From NCBI GenBank assembly GCA_037074615.1, contig CM073562.1, forward strand, positions 3,519,001 to 3,583,000: a stretch of DNA of 64,000 nt, written 5' to 3'. This stretch comes from Leucaena leucocephala. Its lineage: Eukaryota; Streptophyta; Magnoliopsida; Fabales; Fabaceae. How positions within the stretch are numbered: position 1 is the stretch's first letter; every line of letters begins with the position of its first letter. The position numbers and the translations under genes were made by a program. This document shows, piece after piece, positions 50,802 through 60,583 of this stretch. The notes below the pieces were generated by a model. That model saw nothing but the letters and a program-made list of their open reading frames with translations. It was not told the origin of the DNA and made no database searches.

Positions 50802-51923
50802 ATGTCTTGCTCCAATCTGACAATGTGGGTTTCTTCGAAACCTTCATTATCCGATGCTTCTTCCTTCTCCTTCCGCTCATCAATTAACCCCCTTTTCCAC
50901 GTTCCTTCTCAGAACCCATCTCCTTCGCGATCCTCTGCGACGCAAATCCAGTGTGGTCTCCGTGAGCTCAGAGGCCGAATTGATTCTGTGAAGAACACCC
51001 AGAAAATCACAGAGGCCATGAAGCTCGTCGCCGCCGCGAAAGTCAGAAGAGCTCAAGAAGCTGTCGTTAATGGAAGACCTTTCTCTGAGACCCTTGTCGA
51101 AGTCCTTTACAACATCAACGAGCAGCTCCAAACTGAAGACGTCGACGCTCCTCTCACAAAAGTTCGACCCGTTAAGAAGGTGGCTTTGGTTGTCTGTACT
51201 GGAGATCGAGGTCTCTGCGGGGGTTTCAATAACCAAATCATTAAAAAAGCTGAAGCAAGAATCGCAGAATTGAAGAGTCTGGGTCTTGATTATACCGTCA
51301 TTAGCGTTGGGAAAAAGGGTAATTCGTATTTCATTCGCAGGCCTTATATCCCAGTGGATAGATTTCTCGAACAAGGATCTCTTCCGACTGCAAAAGAAGC
51401 TCAAGCCATTGCTGATGATGTTTTCTCTCTATTTGTAAGTGAAGAGGTTGATAAGGTTGAGTTATTATACACAAAGTTTGTGTCTTTAGTGAAATCCGAT
51501 CCTGTGATTCATACCCTGCTTCCTCTGTCACCAAAAGGAGAGATCTGTGATGTGAATGGTGTCTGTGTGGATGCTGCTGAAGATGAGTTCTTTAGGTTGA
51601 CTACAAAGGGAGGGAAGTTGACTGTTGAGAGAGATGTTATGAGGACCAAGACAGACGATTTCTCCCCTATTTTGCAGTTTGAGCAGGACCCAGTTCAGAT
51701 TCTTGATGCCTTATTGCCACTGTACTTGAATTCTCAGATTCTTAGAGCGTTGCAGGAGTCACTAGCCAGTGAGCTAGCTGCCAGAATGAGTGCTATGAGC
51801 AATGCTACTGATAATGCCGTGGAATTGAAGAGGAACTTGTCAAGAGTATACAACAGGGAACGTCAAGCCAAGATCACTGGTGAAATTCTGGAAATTGTTG
51901 CTGGTGCCAATGCCCTAACATAG
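50802..51923 (+). CDS. ATPC1: Chloroplast ATP synthase gamma subunit
   Basis: A complete intronless gene of 373 residues, the usual length. Residues 1 to about 51 form a Ser-rich chloroplast transit peptide; the mature protein starts around CGLRELRGRIDSVKNTQKIT. The N- and C-terminal helices that form the rotating shaft are well conserved (ELAARMSAMSNATDNAVELK near the C-terminus). The chloroplast-type regulatory insert is present with the redox pair Cys249 and Cys255 in GEICDVNGVC. Thioredoxin reduction of this disulfide switches the CF1 enzyme on in light. The GDRGLCGGFNN block (residues 134-144) is intact. Codon use is GC-richer than the flanks. A mitochondrial gamma is excluded by the Cys insert and the transit peptide. 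Confidence 0.97.
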   Translation: MSCSNLTMWVSSKPSLSDASSFSFRSSINPLFHVPSQNPSPSRSSATQIQCGLRELRGRIDSVKNTQKITEAMKLVAAAKVRRAQEAVVNGRPFSETLVEVLYNINEQLQTEDVDAPLTKVRPVKKVALVVCTGDRGLCGGFNNQIIKKAEARIAELKSLGLDYTVISVGKKGNSYFIRRPYIPVDRFLEQGSLPTAKEAQAIADDVFSLFVSEEVDKVELLYTKFVSLVKSDPVIHTLLPLSPKGEICDVNGVCVDAAEDEFFRLTTKGGKLTVERDVMRTKTDDFSPILQFEQDPVQILDALLPLYLNSQILRALQESLASELAARMSAMSNATDNAVELKRNLSRVYNRERQAKITGEILEIVAGANALT

Positions 51924-53600
51924 AGGAACACAGTGGTGATATGAAGCATTGGTACATCAGATTCCACCATACTACAGATTTTGTGGTGTTGTAGTGTTCT
52001 GTATTTGTGCAAGTACCCATGCTTCTCTAAATGATGGCTCTTCTCACATCCACATTTGTGTTCTTATGTAGGTATTAAAATGTTTTTTTTTTAAAAAAAA
52101 TCCAAATATGGTTACTTAAGAACAGTTATGCAAAATTTTAGACCTTTTGCCCGTCATTGTTCTTGCTCTTCTGCACAACCTTTTGTGCTTTAAGGGAACT
52201 GCAATGTAACAATCTGAGACTGAACCTTCCGACATTCTCTGTAATCTAAATTCTTCTTCTCTCTCTACTATGTATGTAATAACAATGTGTTTTAAAGATC
52301 CAGATGGAGACTTGGTGGTATAAGATACTAGAAATTTCTGGCTATCATGATTGTGATGGTTTCTGTTGTGATGCTGCTATCTCTTAAACCAAAGTTCAGT
52401 TTTTTAGAATATTTTTTATGGCATACAAAATTCATCCAACTTGACCAGTAGAGATATTGAATTAGCTTCTTTGATTGTTAGATCTATGAAATATCTGTTT
52501 GATAGCTCAATTTGTCTTGTCAGCTAGATTTTTTTTTGAAGCCTATAATTAAATTATTAGGTTTTCCTTTTCGGCAACGACCAAAAGTCTGAATCTAGAA
52601 TTTCATATTAACTACCAAAGTGACATACCCCTCAACATTAGATCATTGTTGTCTTAACAGTGCTTTTAGAAGAAGTGGGTCAATAATAGTGTGAAAGCTT
52701 CAGTGACAAAGTGGTAAGGAATTCAGCCATTCTCTTCTCCATGCTTCATAATAATTGAATGAACTTTCATGACAATGTTGGAGATTCAGGTCTAAAGATT
52801 CTTTACTTGAAGAAATGCGTTAACTAGTCCTTAACAAATCATGATTCATGATACATAAGCAATAGAAAAACCTCTAAAGAACTTCATCTATTCCTTGTCC
52901 CTTATAAAACTATGCAGTTTAAAATGCATAGAGATCTTTGTCCCATCCAATTTTGGCCTCTTTGGATTCTGGTTTAGCCTCATATCTGATAATGCATCTT
53001 AAGCAGAGATATTTGTGTAAGTTGCACTTTTGCTTTCACCAAGTGGGAGGTACATGACATTGCTGCTCTGTTTTTTTGTTATTGCAGTCAAGTTGTTGCT
53101 TTGCAAATGACATCCAACATACAGCTAAATATTTGCTTGACATCTTGGACACAAAAAGGGACCTTTTTAATCCATTGTTTTTTTTACAATTATTTCATTA
53201 TTTGATATCTAGTAAAAATGGGTTAGATTTGAGGGGGTAACTCTAAAGATGATTTTTTTTTTTCATTCACAAGAATAGTACCTTTGATGTTTAAATGAAT
53301 TGAACCAATGGCACTCGACTTGATTAGGGATAATTATTATGAGGTTCTTAAACAAAATTAATTATCAAAAAATCTTAGTGACAATTGATCATTATAAATA
53401 TGTTTTCATTTTTGTGTTGGAACTTGTTATTCTATGTTCCTTTATTTTGAATTAATAAATCTTTTTTTTTTTTAATTTTATAGTAATTTCGCCATTTAAT
53501 TACTCTTAGTTGTCCTTCATTGTTTCTTTGATGGATCAAATTTTTTTCACTTTATTAGTGTTAAAGGAATGCTATGATGGGAGCTCTTGTGCATAGGAAG
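51924..53600. other. ATPC 3' UTR and gene-free spacer
   Basis: The first ~150 bases are probable 3' UTR. No further gene or bounded repeat is visible up to the Pack-MULE. Confidence 0.45.
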
Positions 53601-53609
53601 AAAAAGTAT

Positions 53610-53745
53610 GGGAAAAAGATAAGAAATAACCACTTAAATTTGAAAATGACAAAATGGGCACATGAATATATAAAAGGACAGATTGGGCAGTAGGTGCAAT
53701 CTGTCTTTTATAAATTTAAGTGAGAATACCAAATTACCCTTAAAA
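53610..53745 (+). repeat. Left TIR of the Pack-MULE
   Basis: About 135 bases alignable, with gaps, to the reverse complement of 57340-57475. It contains a hairpin-forming CAGATTGGGCA...CAATCTGTC. Confidence 0.85.
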
Positions 53746-53799
53746 CATTTGAAGAAAAAATGAGACAATGAAACTAAGAACGCATCAGCTGAAGGGATT

Positions 53800-54090
53800 T
53801 GTTTCACGGTGTCACTAGTGGTTTTTCCATTCCATGGTAACCCCACCACTGGTGAAGAAAACATTACATAGAGGTGGGTTTTTACGACGCCGTTTCAACC
53901 CCTCGACCATCCAATTATGGCATTTTCTTCATGTCCTTTGACATGGGGTTTACAGCCATAACTGCTCCTTTTGGCACAATTTACGGAGGCCCCCTCGGAG
54001 GTAAATTTGCAAACTTTGATGACGAGGAACTTCTACTTGATGAGCTTTGTATTTTATTTCAAGTTTTTGACATCAAGTGAAAATTGTTTT
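53800..54090 (+). other. Unassigned GC-richer segment inside the Pack-MULE
   Basis: The frame from 53874 encodes about 68 residues (for example APFGTIYGGPLGGKFANFDD) ending at a stop near 54080. Its composition differs from the AT-rich surroundings, so it could be a second captured exon, but I do not recognise the source gene. Confidence 0.35.
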
Positions 54091-54624
54091 CTCACGTTAA
54101 CTAAATTTGGCAAGGAGGTTACATGATATTAAGAATGTAGTTCAGAAGTTGGTCATTAATGGTGGCCTCTACCACCGAAAATGCACTATCTTCCTGGCAA
54201 TTCTCTTCCATGATCTCATATTAATGCTTTTTTACAATTCATTTTTTTATATTTTTATCATTATTTGTCGGTGTCTGCATAATTTTCTATAATCTTTTTC
54301 CCATTATTTTTTTTACTGGATTAACACAACCTCAGTTGAAATTATTCTGCATCTATATGTTTTTGTAGGTTTGTTGAGTTGTGGGGGATAATCAATAACT
54401 AATTAGATTCTTTTTCGTTGTTTGTTTGTTTATTTGGGTTAGACACTGCTTCGAGAACTTAATTTTACATTTGACAGCTTAGTTTTGGAAAATTTAAGTT
54501 ATTAGAACAAAAAAGGGAAAAAACTTATGTTTGTGTCTTTAACTTTGTCTTACTTTAGATTCAGTGTTGGGAATTTTTTTTAACAATATTGCATTTTAAT
54601 TCTAGCATAATACTGAAGAGAGCC

Positions 54625-55690
54625 ATGATGAAGAGAAACCCTGAAGTCAAAGTGAAGATGCCAATGGAAGCATTTCCTTCTATTTCAGCTGATTTTAGCT
54701 TTGTTTCTAATAGTTTTCTAAAATATAAACTTGAACCTGATAACCAAATTGTTGAAGAGTCAATGGAGGAAAACCATGGGCCTTCCGTGAAGGATGTTAT
54801 TGAGAAAGAAGTATTTAACTTGTCAGATCAGTACAAATGCCTCTTAGTTCATGACCTTGTCAGCAAATTTGACAAGAACTTGACTGCAGCTGTTAAGTTT
54901 TTTGATGAGATACTTGTGTTATTGATAGGTACCCAACTCCAAGGGTTTGGGTACCTATCAATGGTATCAAAGCCGGTTGTCGACCAAACGGAAAGGGCTA
55001 CCTGCGGAGGGGTTGACCGGCGATCGCTGATCCGGCCAAGGGCCGAGTGAAGCGCCGTAGTGTAGAGCCGCTGGGACGTCGACTTTCTGGGGAGGGTGTA
55101 TTAATAGGGACCTTGTATGGGCAAAGTTCTACATCGAGTAGTATGGGCTGCTTGATGGGGTATTTAAGCTCTTGGCTCTCCCTCCCTAACAGCTAGCTTT
55201 TGGGGATGAGCTCTCTAAGGGTTTGGGTACCTATAAGTTATTAGGCCATATTTTCTATAAAATTCAGAATGATAGTATGAAGAATACTAAAAAATTTTAT
55301 TAATGGTTTCAGATGAAGCTAAGAGAGATACCATCTTTAGAGGGGCATGTTCTTTTGGAAAAAGCTAAGAGATGCATTAGAATCCTTAAAAGGCCATTTG
55401 CAAGGAAAACATTAGGAGGATGTGGAGAAGGTTATTTCTATGGTTCATTTTTCTTAGGCAACTGAATTATATTGACTACATTGGTCTCTTCAAAATCCGA
55501 AACATTCGCTAATTGGAGGATGGAAATGTATGGAAAATTGATTATGTGCAAGTGGAAGCTTTAGCAGTTAAGCTGACACAAAATGAAGGAGAACTAATTA
55601 AATAGAAGTTTGAAGTAAATAAGCTAGTGAACTTTCTCAAACGTATTTTCTATAGCATCTGATGATTTAGAAAATGAAAGACTCATTAAT
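54625..55690 (+). pseudogene. Captured SCAB1-like (actin-binding protein) gene fragment
   Basis: Reading from the ATG at 54625, ISADFSFVSNSFLKYKLEPD, NQIVEE, VKDVIEKEVFNLSDQYKC and VHDLVSKFDKNLTAAVKFFD match the N-terminal region of SCAB proteins (VSADVSFASSHFPNYRI..., SVRDLASKFEKGLAAA). After an insertion, 55313 onward gives KLREIPSLEGHVLLEKAKR, preceded by an acceptor-like TTTCAG. Further on, VEALAVKLTQNEGELIK, a stop, then KFEVNKLVNFLK match the start of the coiled coil. SCAB1 bundles F-actin during stomatal closure. Frameshifts and stops (a shift after FARKT; TAG inside ELIK*KFE) show decay. The C-terminal half is absent. Retained intron position suggests DNA-level capture. Confidence 0.8.
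54923..55236 (+). mobile_element. SMART/TRIM-like mini LTR retroelement (314 bp) nested in the Pack-MULE
   Basis: GTTAT flanks both sides (54918-54922 and 55237-55241), a 5-bp target duplication. The left repeat (54923-54960) runs TGATAGGTACCC...GGGTACCTATCA, a 38-bp TG...CA unit that is itself a near-perfect hairpin. Right after it, TGGTATCAAAGC (54962-54973) resembles the initiator tRNA-Met primer-binding site (TGGTATCAGAGC). The right repeat (TGAGCTCTCTAAGGG to GGTACCTATAA) is preceded by TTTTGGGGA, a possible polypurine tract. No coding capacity. It sits at the intron position between the two SCAB-like exons. Confidence 0.75.
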
Positions 55691-56107
55691 CAGTTTTGTT
55701 GATGTATGTTATTTCTGTGTATTTGTAGTTTGTGAATTTGTGAATTTAGCTAGTAGGACTCGTAATTGTTCTATTGGAGGTCTGTGTTCTGCATCACAAC
55801 ATGATAACTAGAATGAATTGACATTTTTTCATGGATGAAAGTATAACTTTAATAATACCAAAGAAACTAAATAAGGGAAAGCCTAAAAGAATAGAAGAAT
55901 GGTGTCCATGGTAAGACCTTGAATTGAAAATTTTGGGTTGACTAACTGATGTTGCATTTTTGGAAAGTTCAGCTATTGACCAACTGATGTTCAAAGTTAG
56001 TCAATCACTTTTCAATATTCGACTTATATACTGTTAAACTTTGTAATGACTATGACTATATTTTGTAATGGCTATGTACATATTTTCCATTTCACATTTA
56101 CAACAAT

Positions 56108-57320
56108 GGAATTGTAACATATTGCCTTTGAGTTTACAACTTCAATAATGGCATTTACAATCATTCTAGTAAGGTTTGCAAGTCTTGTAATGGGATTTAC
56201 AACTCGTCTAATGAGGTTTACAAGTCCTCTAATAGGGTTTGTAACTTCCACAATAGTGATGTATTGATGGAGATTTCATTTTGGAGTAGTGTTATATTCA
56301 AAAGCGTAGCTTGTAGGATGGCATATTTTAACTCGTTACTCAATGCATTTGTCTCACATATCGTATTCTGTTAACGTATGCCAATGATGTTTGCAAGTTA
56401 CTGTAGAAGGGGATTTGTAAGTTTCCTTATGGTGTTTGCAAGTACTCCAATGGGATTTGTAACTTTCTTAATGGGATTTATAAATCCTCGAATGAGATTT
56501 GCAACTTCCTAAATATAATTTGCAACTTCCTCAATTAAAGTTGGAACTTGTACAAAGATTAGGAACTTGCCTAATAGGATTTGTAACTTGCCTAATGGGA
56601 GTTGCAACTTCCTCAATGCAATTGACAACTTCCTCAATTCCATTTGCAACTTCCTCAATGGGATTTGCAACTTCCTCAATACAAGTTACAACTTGTACAG
56701 TAATTACCAACTTTATCAATGGGAATTTGCAACTTCGCCAATGGGATTTGCAACTTCCTCAATGAATTTGCAATTTCCTCAATGGGATTTACAACTTCCT
56801 AAATGCAAGTTGCAACTTGTACAGTAATTACCAACTTCATCAATGAGAATTTGTAACTTCCTTAATGCAATTTGCAACTTCCTCAATGAGATTTGTAACT
56901 TTCTAAATGCAAGTTGCAACTTATACAGTAATTACTAACTTCATCAATGGGATTTGCAACTTCCTCAATACAATTTGCAACTTTCTTAATGGGATTTGTA
57001 ACTTCCTAAATGCAAGTTGCAACTTGTACAGTAATTACCAACTTCATCAGTGGTATTTGCAACTTCCTCAATGCAATTTGCAACTTCTTCAATGCAAGTT
57101 GCAACTTCCTAAATGCAAGTTGCAACTTGTACAGTAATTACCAACTTTATCAATGGGAATTTGCAATTTCGCCAATGAGATTTGCAAATTCCTCAATGCA
57201 AGTTTCAACTTTGTACAGTACTGAACAACTTCATCAATGGGAATTTGCAACTTCGCTAATGGTATTTACAACTTCCTCAATGGGATTTGTAACTTCTTCA
57301 ATAGAGTTTGCATATTCGTG
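56108..57320. repeat. 1.2-kb minisatellite with a 21-bp unit and higher-order structure
   Basis: The unit GGATTTGCAACTTCCTCAATG and variants repeat dozens of times. The left part (56108-56500) is more diverged. From about 56690 a variant block TTGTACAGTAATTACCAACT recurs at intervals of roughly 90-125 bases, giving a higher-order period. As 21 is a multiple of three, several long stop-free frames arise with a heptapeptide such as ICNFLNG; these are by-products of the repeat, not evidence of a protein. Confidence 0.9.
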
Positions 57321-57339
57321 TTACTATAGTATCCTCTTC

Positions 57340-57475
57340 TAATGAGGGTTATTTTAGTCTTTGCCCCAGAATTTTGAAAAGACAGATTGGGCCTCCTGCC
57401 CAATCTGTCTTTTTTAATTTTTAGATGCCCAATCTGTCCTTTTAATTTCAGGTGGACTTTTTCTGTCTTTTTCCC
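57340..57475 (-). repeat. Right TIR of the Pack-MULE
   Basis: Inverted partner of 53610-53745. It holds a strong palindrome, AAAAGACAGATTGGGC / GCCCAATCTGTCTTTT around 57374-57410, plus a second CCCAATCTGTCCTTTTAAT. Confidence 0.85.
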
Positions 57476-57735
57476 AAAAAGTATTTATTATATTTTTTAA
57501 AAAAAGAAGAAAAAGTATTTCGTGATGCCCCCGAAAACCAAATTTATGTCCCATCCATATTGAAGGAGTAAATGTATTATAAAGAGTACAAATGCATCTA
57601 TTATAAATGTTTTCCCTATATTTACTAATGATATGAATTACATCAAAAAATAATAATTATTGATTATTAATTCTTATTTTTTATTTATCTATTGTGATCT
57701 CTTCAACTAAAATCCTCTTTCACACTATCAGTCTT

Positions 57736-58606
57736 CATGGGTATATTTATATTAGCTTTTAAAAAAAATCTTATAAAAAAATGATTTAAAAGTGATTTTG
57801 GATAAACTTTTTTAGAGAATAATTTATAGAAAAAAATAATTTTAAATAAATGAGTATTTAGACAGTTATTATTAGAATAATTTTTGTAATTGGTAAATTA
57901 TTAGAAAATGTATGAGATAAAATAATAATTATATAAAGTGTAATTTTTATTTTTTTTATTTCTATTTGCTATTAAAATAATAAATATTAATTAAATAAGT
58001 AATAATATATAAAAAATAACCATTTTTATTTATTATTTATTATTAATTATTTACTATTAACTAATATATAAAAGTAGACAGCGAACAATTCTAAAAATTG
58101 GTAGATAGCATGGCGCTATGGCATGACAAGACACTATCATCTTCTACCTCTATTGTCTGCACTTAAACTAGCAACAAAGAGAATGACACAATGACAAAGA
58201 GAATAGAGAGAAATTAGAACAATGAAGAGAGAGAAGAGAGATCTTCATAAGAGAGCATAGACTTACAAACAATACAAACAGGGGTGAGCGACAAGTACCA
58301 GAACAATGATGATGGTGGCAAAAAAGAAGCAAAGTGAAAGGCGACAAAGACAAAGGAATGTTGACATAGGCAAAAAAAAGTAAAGAAGTCGATTGAGGTT
58401 TAAAAAAGAGCTTGAGTGGAAAGAGGATAGAGGAAAGTGTAAGAAAAATAATAAAAAAATAATAATATTTTGATACTTATAATCTATTTTTTATCTAAAA
58501 ATATTTATAGATATTTAAGTTTGTCTATTTAAAAAAAAATTAAAACTATAATTTAGATTATTTTTTTTTAAATTATAGTTTTCTTCCTATCCAAATATCC
58601 ACCATG
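57736..58606. mobile_element. MITE-like element with CATGG(G/T)...ATATTT ends
   Basis: The left end CATGGGTATATTTATATTAG and the inverted right end CATGGTGGATATTTGGATAG are similar. The interior carries ATTTATAG/AAAGTGATTTTGGATAAAC and a purine-rich core (GAGAGAAGAGAG), equivalent to the pyrimidine-rich core of the elements at 11.0 and 36.9 kb in the opposite orientation. No coding sequence. Confidence 0.45.
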
Positions 58607-59582
58607 TGTATCACACACATCATCTTTAATAATGGCGCTTGGTGACCATATGTGTGTATATATAGACGCACACTATTTTGAAGTAATCCATTTAACTACG
58701 GTTTTGATCGCTACCCATCCAAAAACCTAATCAAAAGCAAAAATTGACTACAAAGCCTAAATCATGGTAATTTTTGAAGAGAGATTCTTTTAGATAGTTA
58801 AAATATGATATTAAAAATACCCCTTCTATATGTAATTATCATATTAACTTATGTTTTGTTAGTAATTTTAACATAAAAATAGTTATTTTTATTAAAACTA
58901 TCCAAACATTATCAATTTATCAATATTACTTTGTTTCAGATTTTTTTTTAAAATATATTCTTTTTAATAATTTTTTAAAATCTATTCTCCAAAAATTAAT
59001 CTATATACACCACCTCATAGTCACATTAAATTTTAGTGAGAATTATTGTGTAGTTACATATAAACAATTTAATTATTAAATTTTTTAATAAAAAGTGAGT
59101 AACATGCAATATGTTATCATTTTTTACATCATATCTTGTTGTTGCATGTTGTTTACACATTGTAAATTTTTTTTAATTATTAAATTACTTATGTGAGTTG
59201 TCTAAAAAAAATACTTATGTAGGATTATACCATAATTCTTCTTAAATTTTATTCTTAATAAATAATTTTAGTTTTAAAATAAATACTTCAATATTTTTTT
59301 TTGCCAACAAAACAAATACTTCAACTGCAGATTATGATGAACCTCAGCCTTTGAGACTTATATTAAAGTTCAGCCACGTCTCTCTAAGAAATTAAGATCA
59401 ATTGAAATATTTTCCTAAACTTGCAATATTGTGAAAGATTCCTTATTTTTGGTATTTTATAAATATTGCACACGTTTTGCCACAGTTGAGTTGAGGTTTT
59501 CAAATGTATGACCATGAACTCTTCCTAAAATATAGCCTAGCTAACTATTTCCCTCTTTTAGTGTGTATAATATTGTTGACTA

Positions 59583-59623
<41 letters not shown>

Positions 59624-60030
59624 TTAAATGACATTCTTACGTATTACATTAAACATTAATTTATAAATAAAAGGAAATAATATATTTAACTTAAGAATAT
59701 TAAATACAATTTGATTCTAAGAACATGTAATTTGCACGCCACATTCTTGAGTAATATATGAGAAATGTGTGTGATGGATATATAAGGGAGTCAGGAGGGT
59801 ATACTAAAAAAAATTAAATATAATTTGGTTAATTTTTAAAATAATAAAGTTTACTAAAATTAAATTAAATTTCATTAAACTCATTTCAAAGTGATGTTTA
59901 ATTTTCTTTGAATTAACATGAATATAGCCATCATTTTTGCGTGCAGGTATTTTCTCTAATTCACGTGTCCCTTGGCCTTTGATTTTAATGGCATTAAATT
60001 AATTAATTAATTAACGTTGGAATATTTTGC
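58607..60030. other. Gene-free region upstream of SS3
   Basis: AT-rich, with a (TA)n microsatellite at about 59587-59619. No gene was recognised. Confidence 0.45.
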
Positions 60031-60040
60031 TGACGTGGCA
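60031..60040 (+). promoter_or_regulatory. TGACGTGGCA bZIP-type motif upstream of SS3
   Basis: A hybrid C-box/G-box (ACGTGGC core, ABRE-like) lies about 545 bases before the SS3 ATG. Such sites bind bZIP factors; whether it acts on SS3 is inference. Confidence 0.35.
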
Positions 60041-60583
60041 TCCTATTGAATGCTGTAGATTTTGGTGGGTTCGGTTTGTTGCATACTATTATTTCCCACA
60101 AACCTCTGAAAATCTTAACAGCCAGTACATCTGTCCATGATTCATGTCTCACGACAGATACCTCTATTTACTGTTCTGTGAACAAGCTCACGAGTCACAC
60201 TAATCACTCATCACATTCACCGTCCGATCTCATACCTCAGCATCTTCACATAGATCAAACGGTCACAGAACTTGGCACATTCTACAACATCACACGGAAC
60301 GTACATTGTAAATTTTTACTTATGGCTGAGATTGAAGCTACTCACCCCGCCGTTATTAAAGCGGCGGAAGCATAGCACATATTACAAGTAGATTCATTTT
60401 TTTGTTTTTTTTTAATTCATCGGAAATTGGGGAAGAGAAATTTATTTATTTCTGTTTATGAGCTTGGATTTAGTGAGAGAATGATCGCTTGCTGAATCAA
60501 TCAGGAGCATGTTTTGGGGATATAATTAATAGGGTTGAGGAATAAGAGTCATTGGAGAACGAGCATTCTTGGAAGCAGAAGCC

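Larger units (their letters stand above)
53610..57475. mobile_element. Complete Pack-MULE (3866 bp) with 9-bp target duplication
   Basis: AAAAAGTAT occurs immediately outside both ends (53601-53609 and 57476-57484), a perfect 9-bp duplication, diagnostic of Mutator-like elements. The ends start GGGAAAAAGATAAGAAATA and, inverted, GGGAAAAAGACAGAAAAAG. They stay alignable for about 135 bases through AAAAGGACAGATTGGGCA and CAATCTGTCTTTT. No MURA transposase is present. Cargo: an unassigned GC-richer segment at about 53800-54090, SCAB1-like exons (54625-55690), a nested retroelement (54923-55236) and a minisatellite (56108-57320). Host-gene fragments between MULE TIRs without transposase define a Pack-MULE. 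Confidence 0.9.

Noticed and set aside
50880..51404. 174-codon minus-strand frame opposite ATPC
   Set aside because: Antisense shadow of the gamma-subunit gene.
56499..57342. Overlapping 76-110 codon frames
   Set aside because: They arise from the 21-bp minisatellite, whose period is divisible by three, on both strands.
60046..60375. 109-codon frame ahead of SS3
   Set aside because: It starts at TTG, not ATG, and matches no family I know. It is more likely promoter or 5' leader sequence of SS3.
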